This document shows, one piece after another, positions 60,819 through 64,000 of a stretch of 64,000 nucleotides of DNA (the first letter of the stretch is position 1; each line of letters starts with the position of its first letter). The position numbers and the translations under genes were made by a program. The notes beneath the pieces were generated by a model. That model made no database searches. It worked only from the letters and a program-made list of their open reading frames with translations, and had not been told where the DNA came from. The DNA comes from Anarhynchus alexandrinus. Taxonomy: Eukaryota; Chordata; Aves; Charadriiformes; Charadriidae. The stretch covers positions 988,043-1,052,042 of the forward strand of contig VUYV01000217.1 in NCBI GenBank assembly GCA_008711295.1, given 5' to 3'.

Positions 60819-60844
60819 GGGGGTTTTGGGGGGGGGGGGGTTTN
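60819..60844 (+). repeat. G-run cluster with an ambiguous base
   Basis: Five G, four T, thirteen G, then TTT and an N at 60844. The G-run length and the N suggest a sequencing-difficult tract. Confidence 0.9.
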
Positions 60845-63034
60845 GATTTTGCAATACTAGTTTTAAAAAGACATGCCCTGGAGTTATTTAAGCTTAGCAA
60901 CGCACATTATTTAAATGGCAGGAATAAAAACTCAGAACCAATTGGAACAACCAATTCAACCAATGAAATGGGGTTTGTTGAAGGGTTTTTTTTAAAGTGC
61001 TCAGAAGATTCCCACTAGCTTAAACAGCTTCCCCCTGGCTTGTCCTAGGCTCCAAAATCTTATCCTCCCTCAGTGATTTGTGATTCAGCATTGTGTATTG
61101 ATGTACTGTAAACCATCCTTCTTCAAGATAGACCATGTGGGGGTGGTTGGTTTATACAACATAAACCTTGCAAGTTACTCTGTCCTTTTTAGTGATACAG
61201 GCTGCAGAGCTATTTTGGGATTGCTCTGCTCTGGGACCTGTGCATTTTTCCCATATTTCCCAGGCACAGGGACAGCTGGGGGTGACAAGCACCCATACAG
61301 AGGTAGAGAGCAAGTTGTTTATCATCTTTTGGGCTTCCACAACTGCTGGCACTGCCTTGCTCACCCCTGCTGAGAAAGCACACAGGGCTCAAAATCTGCT
61401 CCGCAGAGCAGTTCCATGGCTTCCAAACCTCCAGCAGGTTCATGGAGTAAGCAGGATTGCTGTTAATATGACCCTGCTTTTGGCAATTGAGTGCTAGGAA
61501 GTCATCATACTCCTTCCCACTCCCTTTGAGGTTGCATTAGATCCACCTCACTATCTATTCCCTACCCAGTCACAGTGACAAACCAAGAGGTGGTTGGAGG
61601 GGGGAAGACAGAAAACAGAGCTGCTAAATGTCATGTACCAGTCAGCACGCACCTGTTGATGAGGCTGACAAGTTTAGATGGGGCAACACAGTTTACATTT
61701 GTTGAGGAAATGGGACTTCAGCAGTGAGAGACAAATGTGTCACAGCAGTGTGGCCACCTCAGGTATGACCAGCTCGGCTGCCAGCCCCAGCCATGCCACC
61801 TCACCCCGGAGAAACCCTGTGACATTTCAAGGCAAAGCCAGGAAGACAGGCTCTTCCAAAAACCCTATGCCACCACCCCTGGCCTGTCCAGCAGTGATAT
61901 GGTTCTCATTTAAGGACTGGGCTTCCTCCCTGCTTCGTGGTGATTTTGTCAGTCTGTTTATTGTGGCAGCTGAAAATTTGTTTTCTCAGTATCCTGGGAT
62001 GCTTCTGGTCCCCCTTGCACTGTGAATTGTGTTGGCAATCCTCTCTGGGGCAGATTAACAGCAGTGCCACAGCTTTGACTTTTGTCCCGTGAAATCCCAA
62101 ATTAATAGCCTATATCATAACAAGCCTGCTCCTAATGAACATTGAGGGGGTTTGGCTTTTTGTTGTTGTTATTGTTGTTTGTGTTGGGGATTATTTAGTG
62201 TGATGTGAGTAATTCCATCTCTTTTTGTAATTTTTCTGTGGCTGAGAAAATTATTTTTAACTGTGCTGTTATGATGTTATATGAGTTGTGTAAAAAAGAG
62301 GTCAGAAGGAAAGTGGTAAAAGTAGTAAGTGGTATGTTTGTTTCCTTTTTCTATTTTGGTCCAAAAATTGTACACAGAAATTAAGAACAAAAATATCACC
62401 TGTCTATGATTGACCCTCAGTTCTTCCCATTTACTCCTCTCTTGTATCACCCACCAATCAATTGACTTACCTTACATTCAGGTCTCCCTCAATGGGCTAA
62501 CAACTCAGTATTTCTTGCACATATAGACAGGAGAAACCAAGATAATCTCTGTGCTGTTGCAATCAGCTGCAACAAAGCTTCCTATTGTCTTTTTACAGAA
62601 GTTTATAGCTCCCTGGCTCAGAAAGGTCAGATTTATTGTTGCCTGTTTACTGGCATGCGAATTTATGAACGTTCAGCTCTGAAGCTGAGTATAAACATAC
62701 CGGCATCGTCTTTTCACACGACGTTTCCCACAGTTTTGGAGCAGAAGTCGCGCAGTGTAGCACAGAGTAATCACACAGCTTTCATACAAGCTGGTACAAG
62801 GAAGACCTGCTCTACTTGTGTTTGAGGAAGCAAGCAATGATGGCTAGGACACCCTTGATGAACTTAGAAGAGAAAACATTCAGCAGAGAGAAAGAGTATA
62901 TAAACTTGAATTATGACAATCCCCTGATATTAATCTTTGTTTAGAATAGTTTTTGCCCATTAAAGCAGTGAATTACTGCTGACTTCTCTCTCTAAAACAA
63001 TGAATTTATCTATGCTAGTTAATGAAATGCTGTG
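60845..63034. other. Unannotated sequence
   Basis: Open frames near 61080-61500 (both strands) and 61678-62025 (+) lie in locally GC-richer DNA and match no family I recognise. No repeat was identified. Confidence 0.38.
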
Positions 63035-63215
63035 TAGAGAGGATTTTTTTGATGCAATGAGTTTAGCCTTTCAGTAGGCTTTTGATGCAGTCACTCTATG
63101 AGAAGGTATTAAGAAAACTTGGTAAGCAGGTAGTGAGAGATAAGCCTTTTAGTGGATGAAAAATTGGCTAGGAAGCAAAGGCATGACTAAGTTGGTCATT
63201 TAACCTTGCTGTCAA
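63035..63215 (+). mobile_element. CR1/L3-like reverse-transcriptase fragment, sense
   Basis: One + strand frame reads FDAMSLAFQ, a stop, then AFDAVTL. This parallels the RT block LDFSKAFDxVxH and is followed by codons for KLGKQ and KIG-x-EAK at the spacing expected before the family's NWL-x-x-R motif. Two in-frame stops mark it as dead. The piece is short and both limits are approximate. Confidence 0.5.
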
Positions 63216-63579
63216 AGGATCATTAGCAGCATGACTAGAAACTTTTAGGGCAACTGATGTTCAAAACACAGCTCTAAAAACCTGTCAAAATAGATTTCTC
63301 TTATCATTTACATCCATGTATTAATTCTTTAAAATGTTAGTATGTCTGTTCTGTGTCCAGCCAAAAAACATCTGTCCTAATACCCTTGATATCCTTCACA
63401 AAGGTCATGGCAGTCAGGGATGCATGTTAGAACGGCACATAGACTGACCCTTCCTGAGAATACCTCTTCAGTCTCCAACAGTCTGTACCTCAGAGGTGGA
63501 TCATTCTGTTTGGTAGTTTGTTATGGATTCATCCTCCATGCGTGTTGCTGTTGCTTTTTAAACCCATGTAAAACTTCTG

Positions 63580-64000
63580 GAATTTAGCAATCTTGCACAG
63601 AGTTTCACAGGTTAGCTGTGTACAGTCTGAAGAACCGTCTCATTTTGGCATTGTGAACCTGCCATTTGCTTATTTTATTTAATGCCTCCTAGTTCTTGTA
63701 TTTGAAAACACAATGAAGGATCATTCCCTAGTTACTCACTCCCTGTCACTCATTATTTTATCAAATGTTGTAGTACCCCCCCAACCAGGTAATTCCTTTC
63801 CAGGCGGAAGAATGCCAAGCTAATTAATCATTCCTCACATAGAAGCTGTTCCATAACTTTGGCCATTCTTATCACCTTTCTCTGAACCCTTTACAGCTTT
63901 ACTATGTCTTTGTTGAGACGGAGGGAACAGAAATACGCACACCATTCAAGATGCAGGTGCACCATAGAATTGCCTAGCTGCATAATGTTTTTCCCTGGAT
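63580..64000 (-). mobile_element. CR1/L3-like LINE 3' fragment, antisense, cut by the window end
   Basis: CACAGAGTTTCACAGGTTAG, AATGCCTCCTAGTTCTTGTA, a TTCTCTGAACCCTTTACAGC block, TTTGTTGAGACGGAGGGAAC and AAGATGCAGGTGCACCATAG follow the antisense order of an old CR1/L3 3' region. It lies close to the sense RT fragment at 63035-63215 but in the opposite orientation, so they are separate insertions or an inversion broke one copy. Confidence 0.7.

Overview
The window looks like non-mammalian amniote nuclear DNA, most likely from a bird. It is AT-rich and gene-poor. It contains no L1 or Alu-type repeats that I recognise. Its recognisable interspersed repeats are mostly 5'-truncated CR1 LINEs, several with the CR1 3' motif (variants of TTGGAAGGG...TCATCTGGTCCAA read on the antisense strand). 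Single N calls at 43714 and 60844 mark draft assembly. A crocodilian or turtle is less likely but not excluded, because several CR1/L3-like copies are very old. I find no intact protein-coding gene, tRNA, rRNA, CRISPR array or bacterial-type operon. The open frames present are short, overlap on both strands or lie in simple repeats, so I do not call them genes.

The most interesting content is at about 20.8-23.2 kb on the + strand. Collinear, decayed exons there resemble the catalytic domain, and perhaps the P domain, of a proprotein convertase (PCSK/furin/kexin family). The best block begins exactly after a strong splice acceptor, encodes an FIWASGNGGL-type oxyanion-hole segment and is followed by a GTGAGT donor. 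The next block retains the HTGTS-like active-serine region but has an in-frame stop directly after it. Retained introns and splice sites argue for a dead, once intron-containing gene and against a retrocopy.

Layout: 1.8-2.3 kb old CR1 (-); 6.5-7.0 kb candidate conserved element with a perfect hairpin; 9.7-10.3 kb CpG-retaining GC patch; 11.5 kb end of an L2-like LINE ORF2; 11.9-12.45 kb candidate enhancer; 14.4-15.3 kb old CR1 (-); 17.1-17.7 kb CpG-retaining candidate element; 20.8-23.2 kb decayed convertase; 23.5-24.3 kb CR1 (-) with a second CR1 tail nested inside; 25.84 kb (AAGGG)n; 26.7 kb and 46.6 kb two copies of a fold-back element; 27.9-29.2 kb old CR1/L3 (-); 36.6 kb possible hAT-type MITE; 39.3 kb MIR-like fragment; 41.1-41.6 kb candidate homeodomain/GATA enhancer; 42.85-43.19 kb possible short-TIR DNA element; 43.6-44.0 kb long polypurine microsatellite; 53.6-54.9 and 56.1-56.5 kb candidate conserved elements; 58.1-59.5 kb CR1 ORF2 remnant (+); 63.0-64.0 kb two more CR1 fragments in opposite orientations.

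All homology here is read by eye. Exact element boundaries, subfamily names and conservation claims need alignment to confirm.
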